From: Gymnorhina tibicen
Taxonomy: Eukaryota; Chordata; Aves; Passeriformes; Artamidae
Assembly: GCA_013399875.1 (NCBI GenBank)
Contig: VXAZ01003260.1
Span: 372,001-436,000 of the forward strand
Direction: 5' to 3'
Length of the DNA: 64,000 nucleotides
The notes under the pieces: generated by a model
Told to the model about the DNA's origin: nothing
The model's input: the letters and a program-made list of their open reading frames with translations, nothing else
Database searches by the model: none
Translations under genes and position numbers: made by a program
In this document: positions 37,241 through 48,729 of the stretch, piece after piece
Numbering within the stretch: the stretch's first letter is position 1
How the letters are laid out: each line of letters opens with the position of its first letter

Positions 37241-40200
37241 CATATTCATCCCTTGAGATATCCCACAAACATCCTCTTAGGTAGCATCTGAACCTTTTTT
37301 CACCCCCATTTTGGTAAGAACCAGAGTGAATGTTATGTTATCCTATCAATTATATAAATGCAATTAGTCTGTTATCCTTAGCAAATCAGAGTGAGAGAAG
37401 AGGTGTTCAAAAAAAACCTTTGCAGGAAAAAAGATTCCTTTCATGTGAGTTGAACAAAACGCATTTTGTTACAGTTTCTTTAATTGATACCTTAGACTAT
37501 ACTGAAAACCTGATTTCATAGTTTTAAAAAAAAACTTCTGAGACTGCTTTTCCTTGCCTGAATCAGCAAGGTTTTAAAACTACTATAATTAATTATTTTA
37601 TTCAGAATCTAGCAATTACCTATTTTAAGAGATGACTCCTTCTTCCTGTGCAGTTATCTCCCCTTTGTTTGAAGAGCATTTTTTAGGATATAGAGTAGCA
37701 ACCAAATCCAGGAAAACTATTGGGCCTAATCAGTGTATCCGTATTTTCACATGTGCTTAAGTTCCCTCACTGTATAGGGTGCTAATTTCTTTATTGGGAA
37801 CTAAATTCTATAGCTACATCCTTGTCAGGAATTGCCATATTCTGCATTTCTCAACAGGTTTCTGTTGATTTTGATTCCCTTATCTTTGAAAACAGTTATC
37901 TATTTGTTGGGTCTGAATTAATTGATCTGTTTTCATATACAGATATTCAGATAGTTTCCTAGGGAGAAGTTAACAGAAAAAAAAGAAAAGAAATAAATTA
38001 TTTTCTACATTAAATTTCCCATTTGTTTTAATATGCTAAATATAGCATAACATTTAAATATTGACCATCATTACTCACAAGAAAGAATAGTTCACCTAGT
38101 CAGATAAGAGAAAACAGTTTGCTGATGGTTTAGACAGAGTGTTTAGCTATCACTTATTTCTTTGAGGATGTTTCTCTGAAGTTATGAGGTTTATAATTTT
38201 ACTGCTCTTCAGCTTTTATGGTACATTTTCTCTTTATTAATCTGGGCAATCTATGTGCAGTGAACCTTCAGCAGTTCCTCCACCCAGTGCACAGTTGTCT
38301 CTGAGAAATTATGGACTTTAAGAAGCACCTCTGAGGTTCATTCAAGCAAGTAAATTAAATTAAAAAGAGAAGAACTTTTTGTCCCTAATTAAGTATTGCA
38401 GCCACAAATGGTGTTACAACAAGTAGACCCATTAGGTATGGTTAGACAGACTTTGGGTCCTAGTTTAACAGGAAATACTTGGTTCCTGGTTCCAGAAATG
38501 TGTCACTTGAACATAGAAAATCAAGCATTTCAGTACAGTGCAAACCAGATAGCTGCAAACACTGAAGAGAAAAACCAATGTAAAATCTTGCCACATTCTA
38601 AGATGAAGTGACCAAAATCTCTTTGGAAGATCTGATCTTATATAAGACTAATTTTTGAGAAATAGGTAGAATTTTTTTTTAAATGGATCTGAGAATATGC
38701 CTGTTTAATAGAGGAGGAGAATTTTTCTAAGAGCTTGTAAGCATTTCTGTTCAAATAAATTTTTTTCGAAATCATAAATCTAGGGGGAAAGCTCACCAAG
38801 CATTTTATAGAAAATCAGAGAATTTAATTTCAGGGCTTCTAATAACTAAGTAATAATGTGAAGTAAGCACAATTCTCACAGTCTATTTAGCTATTTGGCA
38901 ACTGGTTAAACATTAATTTGATTGTGGTCAAGAAGTTCTATACAGTCAGGCAATCTTTGTGCAATGTCACATAAAGTCTTTGATATCCAATGGCTGGAAA
39001 CATACTGGAAAGTCTAAAAGCAAAATGTTTAAGAAAGTCACAGCTGGCTCTTGGAATAACAGGGCTGGGGCTGAAGGAAATTATCTTTTCTTTATATTAC
39101 CCAGAGGAATAAACTAGAAACAAAAGAAAATACTTGTATCCAGTCCATTGAGAAACCTTTCAAGACCATCCTTTCTTTTGAGAAGTGGCACTAAGAGCAC
39201 AGTGGGTAGGGGAATATGGGGAGACAGCAAATATCAGACATCTAAGGAGAGCCTAAGGCAGCTAAGATTAGGAATCTGCCTGATTTAGACTTTGTCTTAT
39301 TTAAGCTATGCATTTTTGTCCTTAAGTCCACTTGTTCAGTTCAAACAGTTCAAAACAAAAGTGTTATGGTTCCTGCCTTCCTTGGCTGAGTCACAAGGGT
39401 ACAGTCTGAGATTTATGTAACCCCTCAAATCGTGTCCATATGTGGTCCAGACTAAGAGGTCCCTGCTTGCCCATGGGCACTGTACTGTGAAAGCAACGTG
39501 CTGTGGGCAGCATCCCTCTTATTGCTTCATAGCAGCAGCCAGCTGCCACTTCCACTGTTTTTTGGAGGGCTTTATTGGCAGCCATATAACTCTTGAGCCA
39601 TGCACTGAGGATTGGTGTAAATGTCTATGCATGAATGGTCGAGTCAAACGTTCTGATTTGTCCTTTGCTGCAAGTCAGGTTGGGTAACCAAAACAGTCCT
39701 TTCTGCCTTGGTATGTATTCAGCCCGCTAGCTGGCTTTAAAAAGAAGAATGTCAGGCATTTATTTTCCATCAGATTTCCAGGACAAAAATAAAGCAGTTT
39801 GCTGACATTTCAGAGCACTTGCAAATACGTAATGTGCTATAAAAATTGATGAGGCAAGGAAGGACTTACTCAACATACTAAAGCATTCAGAGAAATGGTC
39901 AAGGATTAAAGATTGACGAAGAGAAGCTGAGTTAAGAAATTCCCTTTAAGAGCAGTAGAACAGTAAAGAATGATGAAGTATTTTGGTCTAATCCTTTAAA
40001 AGCATTTTGAACTATCTATTAAAACAGTAGGAAAACAACAATAGTGAAAGCAATAGAAGAAGCAAAAGCAAGCCAAAACCAATGCAGAGTCTCCAGAAAA
40101 TAACTCTAGAACTTCTTCTGTGTTTGTATACAGTATAGCATCCTGCCTTTTCAGATTCACTGAGGAAAATGGGAGAAGGACAGTGGGAAGCTGGGTGCCA

Positions 40201-43200
40201 GCCTGGCCTTTTCCTCTCATGCTTTAATGCATTTCGTGGTGAGCAGTTATGGCACCTAACATGTTCCTTCCACATTGCAGTTGAGTCCAAAGTAAATTTG
40301 TCCAGGATTAATAATCTAGATAAAGACAGATAATGTGTAGTAGATCTTAATGGAAGCTGAATTCCTGCCTTTTTGTGTTTTGGATATTTTGCTTGTCTTT
40401 GATGCTTCCTACAACCAGAGATATTTGCCAGACACCTTGGAAATTACTAAGGAAGAGACAATTCTAGCAACTTTTGATGTGATTTTTCTTCCTATACCCA
40501 TCCTTTTTCCTGATTTAGAATCAGAATATTCTTATGCCGATATATCACCAGATGTCAGTAAAGCAAACAAACAAAAAAGCTTTTGTAGAAAATCAACATC
40601 ACAACTGCTGGCAAAATTCTCTATTAGTCTGCTGCTGAGAGGCTCAGATGTAGACTTGTTCTGTCCAGGCAGAAATAACCTGTGCCTGGAAAGATAACCT
40701 GTGGTTATTAGATACTCTAAATTTCAAAATTATTCGAAATTTGGCCTCATGGAAGTCAGTGCAAATGGTAGTTATTTCAGTGGATCAGGCTTTCATTTCT
40801 TCTCCTCCTTCTTTTCATTTAGTTTGACAACTAATATGAAAATAAATCTGTAACTGCAGGTCAGACAAATAAATGCCAGAGGAAGAAAGCAAGTCTTTGA
40901 AAAGTTGTCTAATTTTTAAGAATTAGATAACGTTTATTCATTGACCACATAGTGGCTCCTGAGAGGAAAATCATAAGCTCTGTGGTTTTTAAATATAAAT
41001 TTTATATAGTATTAAAATTGTGCTAGAAGGGCATAGATACTTAAGTGTGGGCAAGTGTTTCTGCAGATCTTCAGCCATTTTTTTCCTTCTACAATCTTTG
41101 TTTTGCCAGTGAGGAGTTTTCTTGTATATTTGTTTTTGATAACCTGTCTCTCTGTAGTAGCATAAGAATCCATTGATGGCAATTAATATGGTAAATTGTA
41201 ATTGCAGTTTTGGAGAGTGTCTACTATAACATACAGTGATTTATTAGCATAATCACTAACTGTCTATTTAAAGGTCATTCTTGCTTCCCAGTTATTTGCA
41301 GAAACATAAAATATAACTTGCCCTCAAGATAAAGCAATATGAAAAGAACCTTACTATATTTCTTTCAATTAAAAAAACAATTTCTAAAAATGTCTGTTTT
41401 AATGCCAATGATTCGCTTTGCAACAGCTAGCAGTCAAAAGTGTTCTGATATGTGTAAATCTGAGAATTACAAAGTTGCAAGCATGTTCAGTAAATAAAAT
41501 CGGATTATTGCTGGAAAATTCAGTTCCTGTTGTGACATTGCAAGAATCAGAGAGGTGAATTTCGTTCAGATTGCTTTGTCAGAAATTCCAAGGCTACCTT
41601 AGGGCTATTAAATGCTCAAGTACTTTTCAAGGGAAAGCCAGTGGGAATAAATGTTAAAAATAATAGATTAAAAGCGATGATTACGTCAAACAGTGAGTAA
41701 GTAGAAAAATGACCCAGCACTGCTTTTAAAGGGAGTAATTTATGCCTCGTATAGACTAAAAATAAAAGATAGATTAAAAAGAAAACTCATTTTAAAAGGA
41801 GTAGAGTGGAATGCTTGTAGAGATAGAACTGATATGGTCAGTTTATTCAATCTTGTATATGAAATTTTTAGATAAAAGGCACTTTGGAATGCTACAGTAG
41901 AGGTAAAGCATCTTCTTTTCTCTTGCACAGCTTGGAGGCAAAATCAAAATACAGCTCCTTCAAGTTTATGAAACTTGATTGAAACCAGTAAATAAACAAA
42001 CTATTCATTTATTGCCTGACAAGACGAAGCAGCACAACAGAGCTCATGAGAGGCTGGGATCAGTGATTACCATCTCCCAGCTGAATGCCATGTCCCAGCT
42101 CTTTGGGGTAGATTTAACATCACGTATTCAAGCTCCATTGTAACATTTCCTTCTCTTTGAATGTGTGTGAAAGTGAAGTTGAAAGTGCTGTTCCACAGAT
42201 GCTTTTTCAAAACAACAATATAATCCTCTTTTAGAAACCCTCCCATTAAAAAGAGAAGGTATTCAAGGTATCACAGTCCCACAACCAGGCTCACTCTCGT
42301 GTGAGAGCAGCGAGCAGCCCTGTGGCACAGAAGCCAGTGTCCCACCTACAGAAATGTACTTCTTTCATCTCAGCACGTGTTACTCCAGTCTAAATCTTGA
42401 TAAAATGTCAACTAAGTGCCATGACTTTATCTGGACCATATGTCTATAGCTTCTTGTTAAAAACACTTAAACAGCATTAGGTCCCTCTCCAGAACAAAGA
42501 CTCTCCTGACTTGGGATCACAGGTATGCCAGCTGAGGACACTCGGACATTAAGGGTATCTGAGTATCCTCAGCTAGATTTGAGATGGACTTTATGAATTT
42601 CCTTTTGCTAAGTCATCATCAGAATTTTCCCTCTCAACATACAGGGATGATGAGATTTTTGTTTTCAAATTATAATAAAAATATATATATTATGGCCGGT
42701 TAGTGTGCTTAGTTCCACACAGGTGCATGCATTTGTGCTAGTAAAGCTGACTGAAAGCAGCAATGCTGTAAAGATAAAGAGAACCTATTTTAACTCTGAA
42801 TGAACTTGCCATGCACTGTCATTTGGGGTTTTTTTTCCATCATTGAGGCTGCATTCCCCTATATTTTTTTTCTGATACTTCTGTAGTTTTCTCAAATGAA
42901 CAGTGATCATGAATAGTGAAAAAGCATCCATTTTAGAGAGGCTAGGTTGCTGCATTGTGGGGCAGAGCCACTCTACATTACCTGAACTGCTCTCCAGAAT
43001 CATTCCCATGGATGATGGCAGCCATATAGGGACGGTACTCAGTATCAAAGTACAGTGGTACCAAGAATGCGGTTTGTAGCTGCCATAATTTTTCTCCATC
43101 TCAGTGTCTGCATTCCTCCTACAACCCAAAATCCACCTGGACCACGCTAGATAAGCATTCTTGTGCCTTAATCCTTTTAATCCCCTACAGTTTAATCCCT

Positions 43201-44583
43201 CCCTTAGCACAACTGCTAGGCACCTGATGGCTGCTTCCACTCTGCGAGCAACGCTGGATATATGCTCTGCAATGGATTAACCATTGGCAAAAGCCGAGGG
43301 GTAATGCAAATGCTGCTCCTGCTTTTGCACCAGCTGAGGCAGTGGGGATGGGAGCGAGAGATTTATGGTATCATAGCAAGAGCAGATGTGAGCACAGCTC
43401 TGCAGGTTGGACAGTGGGGTGCCTGCCTGGGACTTGAGAGGCTCTGGGATGTTTAATGTGGGAGCCACGATGTGTCTGGAGAGCAGAACTCTCCTTACAC
43501 AGGTTGCATTTTTGCTCATTTGTGCAGATGTTCCTGGGCTTTACTGCACCACAACTCTCAGCAAAGGGACATCAACATGCATGATGTAAGGCAGCTTCTC
43601 ATGCAGGGTTATGAGTCTTCTGGGATTCACAGTTTGAGCACAGGATGGCCTCATGTTCTCCTGTTTTACAGAAAGCTGTTCTCTGCCAGAAAACAGCCAT
43701 ATCAAAAGAGAAAGTCAAAAAACGGGGCAAGCAAGTCTGCTTAAAAACTTCCTTATCCACCACAGTGCATGGTCCATGCAACACATATTTCTGTGTCATC
43801 TCACGTTGCACGTAACCCACCACCTTCTCTTGGCTACTACATCTGGCACAGGCACAAGCAACACTAGTGGCTGAGTTTTCTATGATTAAAGGATGATTCA
43901 GATACCAAATTGAGGTAAGTATCTGTGGTTGTAAAACCAGATCTCTAATACCTGTGGCTGCAGAAATTCCCTTTGGTCACAAGAAAAGTTGGATTTCATC
44001 TGCACTCCTTCTCTTTGGTGTTTACTGATGGCAAGTTTAAGTGCTTGGCACGTCACCTGTCATGACTCTCTCCTGCTTAGATAAGCAAATGTTTTCAGGC
44101 AAAATGCTGCTGTTGTGTGAAGTGAGTGTCGGGTCATTGCCTGCACCACTTCTGAGAAATTTATGCTGTTTGGGACTACCTCCGTTCCAAGTCTGGCATA
44201 CAAGTATGTTAAAATCACATTACTGACAGAACAGACACATATTCTGCAGTACTGTTTTTACCTTTGCTGAGGTAGTAACATCACAGACTGACTACAGTAA
44301 TAATTAAGGTTGTTTCAAAATTAATTTCCTCTCCTGTGGCAGCAGCTACATTTCTCATTAAGAACAAAATGCACATCTCTATGCAGTTTTATCACAAGGA
44401 GTCAGGATATGCAGCTGAGATAAATGCATGAGGAGGTGGAACAATAGTCCTGAAAGTGCTCAGGCACACAGCTTTACTGTACTTGTTTCGCTTAGTAGCA
44501 TTGCCCTTGCAGCCCAATCTTCCCTCATTCCTTAACTTCAGAGTAAATTATCTCAACACTAAAGCCCAGTAAGATATACTTCA
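37241..44583. other. Mostly unique AT-rich sequence, no gene seen
   Basis: No repeat family recognised. The part from about 42.8 to 43.9 kb is less AT-rich and carries overlapping open frames on both strands (up to 151 codons at 42785-43240, minus), but none resembles a family I know. Confidence 0.4.
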
Positions 44584-44772
44584 CCCAGAAGTGGCTGGGC
44601 ACTGGAACAGGGAAGTGGTCACAGCACCAGCCTGACATAGTTCAAGAAGCATTTGGACAATGCTGTCAGGCACACGGTGTGACTCTTGGGGATGGTGCTG
44701 TGCAGGGCCAGGAGTTGGACTCCATGATCCTTGTGGGTCCCTTCCAACCTGGCATTTTCTGTGATTCTGTGA
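44584..44772 (+). mobile_element. CR1 LINE 3' end with intact octamer terminus
   Basis: A short plus-strand CR1 tail: 'cacccagaagtggctgggcactggaacag', then 'ttcaagaagcatttggacaatgctgtcaggcacacggtgtgactcttggggatggtgctgtgcagggcc' and 'gttggactccatgatccttgtgggtcccttccaacctggc'. It ends in the diagnostic TTCTGTGATTCTGTGATCC. A few bases are missing after 'ggaacag' compared with the usual pattern. The near-intact end and low divergence make it one of the younger copies here. Confidence 0.93.
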
Positions 44773-45087
44773 TCCACAAAACGTTATTCTATTAAAAAAA
44801 AGTCTAATAGCTGAAAGTAGAGAACTTATATCCAGACCTGATCTGTAACTCCAGTGTGGCAGTATGGTACTCGCCGAAGCCTAGAGTAGCAGGACAAGTC
44901 TGCAAGAGGATGCAGAATGCCAAGCCTGACATCCTTTCATTAAGGAGATTTAGAAACCTTAACTCACTCTGGTCTTTCGCGTTTGAGGAGTATCATCTGC
45001 TGCAAGTCTTCATCTGTATGTCTGTGAGGTCTGAGATGGCTTAGAACTTTGGTATACGTGGTTACATATTGAGATGAACTTGCTAAA

Positions 45088-45118
45088 TGTGTGTGTGTGT
45101 GGGAGACAGACACACACA
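45088..45118. repeat. (TG)7 followed by short (CA)n
   Basis: TG repeats at 45088-45101 are followed after 8 bp by ACACACACA. The two arms are complementary and could pair, but both are ordinary dinucleotide repeats. Confidence 0.8.
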
Positions 45119-46246
45119 TATCCAAGGGTACCTTGGGTAGGCGTGATTTGGGGTGCAAGGGCCTGCACCTACCTTGCTCCCAACCAAAATGGGGAAATTC
45201 TCTTCCTTTCCACCACCCCGATTGAAAACAGTGAGCCAAGAGGAGCAAGGGCAGAGGAACAGCTCCAGGGAGCCTTCACCTGTCTGCACTGGGAAACAAG
45301 AGACCCATGTGGGAGTGGTGGGCAGGACTGACTGGCCTTAGTGTGGAATGCAGCCTCAGAGCTGCACTTTTGGGCTGGTGTCACTGATGATGACCTGTCC
45401 CAGGCTTCACTGCAGCCACTTCAGATGGACACTTGAGTGTGGGCCAGAGCAGAATGGAAACTTGCGTTATACAGTGGTGGGTCACCTCCTGGCGTGGCTC
45501 TGGGGACAGCGCCATGACACTAACGCTGCGCACGGGTGTGCTATTCCCTCCACTCTTTGGTCACCTCTGAACACGGCTGCAGCTGCAAAGGGCACATGGG
45601 GCAGCACGGCTTCTCCATGGCCATAGGGCACGAAGAAAACTTACTTCATTTGTTTTTCAAGAAAATCCACCCTTGATTAAATCTCCTGGAATCTATTAGT
45701 GTTAAGACCAGGTGCCAGATTTCTTTATATTATAAATGAGTATGGCTAAGAGGACTTTGGCTAAATTACTCTCTAAGTGGGTTTGACTCACAATTAGCAG
45801 AGACTGTTTAAAAATGTGGGATGAGGTTACAATGAGTGCCATAAGAAGACAGGAGAAAGACATTATGTTGTCTCAGACTGTGCCAGCATTGCAGATAGGT
45901 ATGGCTATGCATGACTGAGGAATACGCTACTGGCCTGAAATACCTGCTGCCTTTCGAGATCTGAAGAAGCAATCTTCCTAACAATTGCTTCCGTTTTCTT
46001 TTTTATTATTAAAGCATGTAATTGTTAAAACAGATAGACTTCAGAGCCATTTTAATGATGTACAAAAAGCATAATTAGCATGTAAAATAGTATCTCACTC
46101 TAAATTTTCTGTGTTTGCTCTGGGAAAATGTTTTAGTAATTATGCCATAGATGCAAATGCCGTGAAGAAAACTCATTCCTAAAATATTTGGCATATGTCT
46201 CATTCTGTCCAATTTAGTCTTCTGCATGTTGATGAGAAATACCAGC

Positions 46247-46262
46247 TTTTTTTTTTTTTTTT
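46247..46262. repeat. T16 homopolymer
   Basis: An uninterrupted run of sixteen T. No LINE or processed pseudogene is seen next to it, so it is not an obvious poly(A) remnant. Confidence 0.9.
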
Positions 46263-48168
46263 AGTGATGGGATTGCTTTTGTTAGCATTTGCATGCTTTG
46301 CTTGCTTGTTTTCAGTGTAATTTCTTTATCAGACAAACAAGATAATAAGACTAATTTGAGACAATAGCCTGCTACTTTATAGATCCTGGAGTGAAATTTT
46401 TATTAGGAAAATGTTATGCTTTAAGGTGCACCAAAATGAAATTGTATTACGTTTATAATGAGACTTGAAGTAATTTAGAAAACATTTTGAAAGAGAGTTT
46501 CATTAAAGAAATAAATTAGAAAAAAAGTACCTGCACTGTAATTTGGAGCATAGGTCCTAAGGAAGCTGTGAGGAAACAGACCAATAATCAGAAATATTTT
46601 TTATATGATTGTCTAAGATGTAGGGAATCAAAAAAAAAAGTTTCATTTTGGGAGGAAGCTTGACAACTATACGGCTGCAGTCTGCAGTTATGACTGCAAT
46701 TGTTTTTTGCTTTTACAGGCTTAAACCTTCAAATCTGATGGAGCAATTTTCTTAGTAATTTGAGTTCCTGAAGTAAAGATACCACATCAAAAATATAACT
46801 ATATAAAAAAAAAAAGGATTGTAAGCTCTATGATGACTTTTTCTCATTTGTAGGTTTATTATTAGCATAGCTGTTTCTTTTTTTTATCACTTTTTCTCAA
46901 TAATGGCATGTATTCAGTTTACAATTTTCTTTTTCTGACATGTCTTATCTTTCTGAAAGTAATGCAGTGTGATAAAGTTTAAGACATTTAGTTCAGGCCA
47001 TTCATTTAAAGTCAGTTATAAAACTCCAGTGGCAAGAAAAGGGTTCGTGTTTCTTCCCTGACACATTCAGCATCCCGATAAATGTATCGGAGCATATTTG
47101 AAAATAATCTTAAAAATTAAGCATAGTGAGGTTAAAATGGATTGTGCTGATGATTATTCTCGATAAATTTTCCTGCTATGCCCAGTGAACATGGGAGGAC
47201 AGATGGGATTCATTGGTAATCTCACAACAGCCCAAAAAGTGTTGTCATCTTATGTATCTTAACAGCCACAAATAGCTCTTTTAAACACTTCCTTTATTCT
47301 AAGACTTGTCTTGATGCCTGTGAAGGATAAAAAGTCATTGAAAGCCAATCTGTACAGCAGAGAGGCCTTAGCAATCTTATGCTCTGAAGGAATTTGTTCA
47401 CACTCAATGTGCTGATGTATGTGGAAATTTCTAGGTCATACTTCATTGTACTTAGTACCAGTATTAGTATCATCATCATATAATCCATGCTAACATTATA
47501 TAATCCTAATTTGATTATAGATCCAGCACTGATAAACTGACACCTCGAAAAACATACACACCAGCAAATACTCAGCAAGAGGAGACCGTAGTTTCTCACT
47601 GTAGATGAGGATAAGGAAGGACATTTTTTATGCGTTTTTGTAAGAAGTTCGTACTATGTTTGCTTCTGAAGTTCAGTTTGGCAACTTAACCTTTCCCTAA
47701 GAGAAAAGTTAATTTGGTCAGAATGATGTGAAGTGGTGATGCTTACAAATATGTAGACCAACGTGCTCCTTCTAGATTCAGGGTCAGGAAGAGAAACAAC
47801 TAAAACCTTACTTGCAACGGCTTAGTGATACCAGTGCCTCTCTAGGGGAACAAGTGCTTTATTCCAGTCAGTATCACACAGTGTTTCTACATTTTAACAG
47901 TGATTTCACTGACACTGTGTGTGAGTCAGTTTGGTTTCAAAGAATGGCTGTGAAAGTCTTGTTTGCCCAGTGATGCCTTGTTTCAAGACAGAAATTTCAG
48001 TGATCGTTGCCCTCTCCAGTTTACAAGTATAAATTGCATAAATACTCAGGGTAATGCTGTGGACCAGTTTACCCAGTGGGAATGTTCACATACAGAGAAA
48101 AAATAATACATATTATATATAATACATATTTTAGCCTGTATTTTCACTCATTTTGTCCATCTTTTTTT

Positions 48169-48729
48169 TGAGACAAACGGACGCTGTCAGTCGCCCACAA
48201 GTGAGGGGTGCAGCGTCCTTCCTGCAGACGTCAGGGTAGACAAGAGCAGGGCAGCTGCTGTCGTCGCTGCAGCAACGCTGGCTCACCAAAGGTGGTGCAG
48301 GCGAGACCATACAGCTTCTGTGCGCGTGTGCTGACACAAAGGACTAGGAGGGGTCTCTCGTGTGGCTTCCAACGAACCTCACTGGTAGAGGGTCCAGGGA
48401 CAAAATACGGGAGATCAGCAACTACACTTGGTTTTATATGGGGGGCGGAGAGAGGCAGAGAAGGGGAAACAACCGATGGGGTACAGTAAAAGGGGAGGAA
48501 CAACACTAACAACAACCACTGGCGGTAAAGTAGAGGCGGGGATTAGAACAAGGGCCCAAGGGGGTGGAGAACTGGGGAGAACTTTCTAGAGGGAGGCGGT
48601 GGCCTTAATCCTCAGTGCCGCCCTCGGATCTGCCCTCAGGGCAGTCCTCGGAGTCTTGGTGCTCATACCACTGGAGGGCCAGGGCTTGAGTGGAGTTATG
48701 CTGCCTCAGCCCATCAGGCCACCGCAACA
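48169..48729 (-). mobile_element. CpG-rich LTR-like block, probable solo LTR of an endogenous retrovirus
   Basis: A 561-bp block of GC- and CpG-rich sequence begins and ends abruptly in AT-rich DNA. Read on the minus strand it starts TGTTGCGG and ends GTCTCA, matching the TG...CA ends of retroviral LTRs. It has a perfect TATAAAA box two-fifths to half way along, GC-rich and pyrimidine-rich sequence upstream of it, and about 265 bp downstream. That is the layout of U3, R and U5. No gag, pol or env sequence lies nearby, so it would be a solo LTR. Against this, I find no matching target-site duplication and no AATAAA after the TATA box on the minus strand. The retained CpGs suggest a fairly recent insertion. 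I cannot name a family. A CpG-island promoter is the alternative. Confidence 0.5.
48432..48438 (-). promoter_or_regulatory. TATA box (TATAAAA) in the LTR-like block
   Basis: The minus strand reads CCCCATATAAAACCAAG inside GC-rich sequence, a consensus TATA box. Transcription would be expected to start about 25-30 bp further along the minus strand. Activity is not known. Confidence 0.4.

Larger units (their letters stand above)
44773..48168. other. Unique sequence with a GC-rich block, no recognised gene
   Basis: The first part (about 45120-45640) is conspicuously GC-rich with overlapping open frames on both strands and no recognised repeat (see findings). The rest is AT-rich with a T16 run at 46247-46262. 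At 48105-48133 the 11-mer TAATACATATT occurs twice around TATATA. No gene can be supported. Confidence 0.4.

Noticed and set aside
46247..46262. Poly(A) remnant of a processed pseudogene
   Set aside because: No retrocopy sequence or target-site duplication is visible next to the T16 run.
48208..48515. Open frames on both strands in the CpG-rich block
   Set aside because: They reflect a low stop-codon density in GC-rich LTR-like sequence. No known protein motif is present.
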